Positions 42,233-43,173 of a DNA stretch of 43,173 bases are shown here, one piece after another (position 1 is the first letter of the stretch; every line of letters begins with the position of its first letter). This DNA is from Gemmatimonadaceae bacterium (GTDB lineage Bacteria; Gemmatimonadota; Gemmatimonadetes; Gemmatimonadales; Gemmatimonadaceae). The position numbers and the translations under genes were made by a program. The stretch lies in contig JAIBBJ010000214.1 in the NCBI GenBank assembly GCA_019694735.1, positions 1-43,173 on the forward strand. Direction: 5' to 3'. Under the pieces are notes generated by a model, which worked only from the letters and a program-made list of their open reading frames with translations, was not told the DNA's origin and ran no database searches.

Positions 42233-43173
42233 ATGCGGCGCACGGCCCTCTTCTCCACCGCCGCGCTCCTCGCGCTCGCGGTACCGCCGCGTTCCGTCGC
42301 GGCCCAGGTCGCCACCGCGGCGCAGGACACCGTCGTCGAGGCGATGCGCGCGCTCGGCGTCAGCGACGCGGCGGTCCGCCTCAACGGTCGCTATGTCAAG
42401 GGCGATGCACGCATCCCCGCCGGCGACACCGTCCGCGGCCCGCTGGTGGTCGTCGGCGGCAACGCCGAGATCCTCGGCGTGGTCCTCGGCAACGTCCACG
42501 CGCTCTGGGGCGACGTCCTCGTCGCCGACGGCGGCGAGGTGAAGGGGAGCGCGAGCGCCTACCGCGGAGCCGTCGTGCTCCGTGGCGGACAGGTGCGCGG
42601 CCCCATGGGATCGTGGCAGCCCGCCACGGCCGCCCCCGCGTCCGCCCCGATGAGCCGCGGCCGCGCGCTCGGCCTCGCCGGCGGCTGGACCGCGATGCTC
42701 GTCGTGATCGGCCTCGCCGTCCTGGTGCTGCTGGCGCCGAACGTCGAGCGGACGGCGCGGGTGCTCGAGCAGGACTTCGGCCGGGCGTTCTTCCTCGGCG
42801 TCGTCGGCCAGCTCGGCTTCCTCCCGGCCCTCCTGCTGGCCTGCGTCGCGCTCACGGTCACCGTGATCGGCATCCTCCTCGTGCCGTTCGTGCTCGTCGC
42901 GGCGCCGGTGGCGCTGGCCGGCGTCGTCACGCTCGGCGTGCTCGCGCTCGCGCTGCTCTCCGGCCGCGTGCTGACGAAGGGCGCCCGCGAGGGCGCCTCG
43001 CGCGGGGACGCCGTGCGGGCGCTCCTCGCCGGCGTCGTGCTGCTGATGGCGCCGTGGTTCATCGCCGCGGCGCTGCAGGGGACCGGACTCGCGGCGCTGC
43101 TGGCGCGGGTCGTCGCACTCGCGGTGGCGTGGGTCGCCGTGACCACGGGCCTCGGCGCCGCGCTGCTGAGCCG
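42233..43173 (+). CDS. Membrane protein with polymer-forming (bactofilin-like) N-terminal region, 3' end cut by window
   Basis: The open frame runs from ATG 42233 to the window edge (313 codons). A signal peptide (MRRTALFSTAALLALAVPPRSVAAQ) leads to a short beta-helix-like repeat (RIPAGDTVRGPLVVVGGNAEILGVVLGNVHALWGDVLVADGGEVKG), similar to bactofilin/polymer-forming proteins but here on the outside of the membrane. A Pro/Ala linker and at least four membrane helices follow (LVVIGLAVLVLLAP, FFLGVVGQLGFLPALLLA and others). Four bases separate it from the anti-sigma gene, so it likely belongs to the same operon. Function unknown. Confidence 0.75.
   Translation, partial: MRRTALFSTAALLALAVPPRSVAAQVATAAQDTVVEAMRALGVSDAAVRLNGRYVKGDARIPAGDTVRGPLVVVGGNAEILGVVLGNVHALWGDVLVADGGEVKGSASAYRGAVVLRGGQVRGPMGSWQPATAAPASAPMSRGRALGLAGGWTAMLVVIGLAVLVLLAPNVERTARVLEQDFGRAFFLGVVGQLGFLPALLLACVALTVTVIGILLVPFVLVAAPVALAGVVTLGVLALALLSGRVLTKGAREGASRGDAVRALLAGVVLLMAPWFIAAALQGTGLAALLARVVALAVAWVAVTTGLGAALLS

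Noticed and set aside
1-43173. Mobile elements, CRISPR arrays, tRNA or rRNA genes
   Set aside because: No direct-repeat arrays, transposase or integrase motifs, cloverleaf-like sequences or rRNA conserved blocks were recognised on reading both strands. A tRNA scan or repeat search was not possible here.

Overview
The window is a continuous stretch of very GC-rich bacterial chromosome. It is packed with genes, third codon positions are almost all G or C, and many neighbouring genes share 4-base start/stop overlaps (ATGA or GTGA). Gene content points to a Gram-negative, respiring bacterium, most likely a member of Gemmatimonadota. The signs are an outer membrane (TonB receptor, heptosyltransferase, Kdo-kinase-like protein), an atypical clade II nitrous oxide reductase cluster, a UbiA/UbiD/UbiX/UbiE quinone operon, and a recurring promoter hexamer only a few bases before start codons. 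The taxonomic call is inference from family resemblance; no 16S or other marker lies here.

Layout. 1-2606 (-): a type II secretion/type IV pilus assembly ATPase fused to a receiver domain, and an edge-truncated Nudix hydrolase. 2713-4773 (-): a large secreted beta-barrel protein, divergent from trpE (4822-6333). 6351-9750 (+): an FHA-GAF-adenylate cyclase overlapping an LPS-type kinase and a heptosyltransferase. 9778-16057 (-): a complete nosZ cluster (nosZ, membrane protein, nosL, nosD, nosF, nosY, cupredoxin lipoprotein). It diverges from nsrR and a small heme-copper-oxidase-like membrane protein (16210-17147), with a good NsrR-type palindrome between them. 17158-18203 (-): maf and dtd. 18281-20174 (+): arsR-arsM-arsN2. 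20261-23511 (-): glmM-glmS. 23661-27477 (+): a truncated acyl-CoA-ligase-like protein overlapping a NarL-type two-component system. 27609-34589 (+): TonB receptor, DUF3179 protein, cystathionine gamma-synthase/lyase, M48 peptidase and purD. 34612-36570 (+): a Fpg-type glycosylase and a Cho-like half-UvrC nuclease. 36610-40838 (-): a five-gene operon of ubiE/menG, ubiD, ubiA, ubiX and a YfcE-like phosphoesterase. 40892-43173 (+): ECF sigma factor, zinc-finger anti-sigma factor, and a membrane protein cut by the window end.

How it fits together. The nos cluster, NsrR-type regulator and small oxidase-like protein form a coherent module for N2O reduction under nitric oxide control. The quinone operon, if it belongs to the futalosine menaquinone route, would supply the electron carrier for that respiration. 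The ars genes methylate and possibly acetylate arsenic compounds with no efflux pump in sight. The rest is housekeeping (tryptophan, UDP-GlcNAc, purine, sulfur amino acids, DNA repair) and envelope biology.

I saw no tRNA, rRNA, CRISPR array, insertion sequence, integrase or attachment site. No stretch over 300 bases lacks a gene; the longest gaps are 16058-16209, 23512-23660, 41495-41637 and 27478-27608. Nothing in base composition suggests recent transfer.
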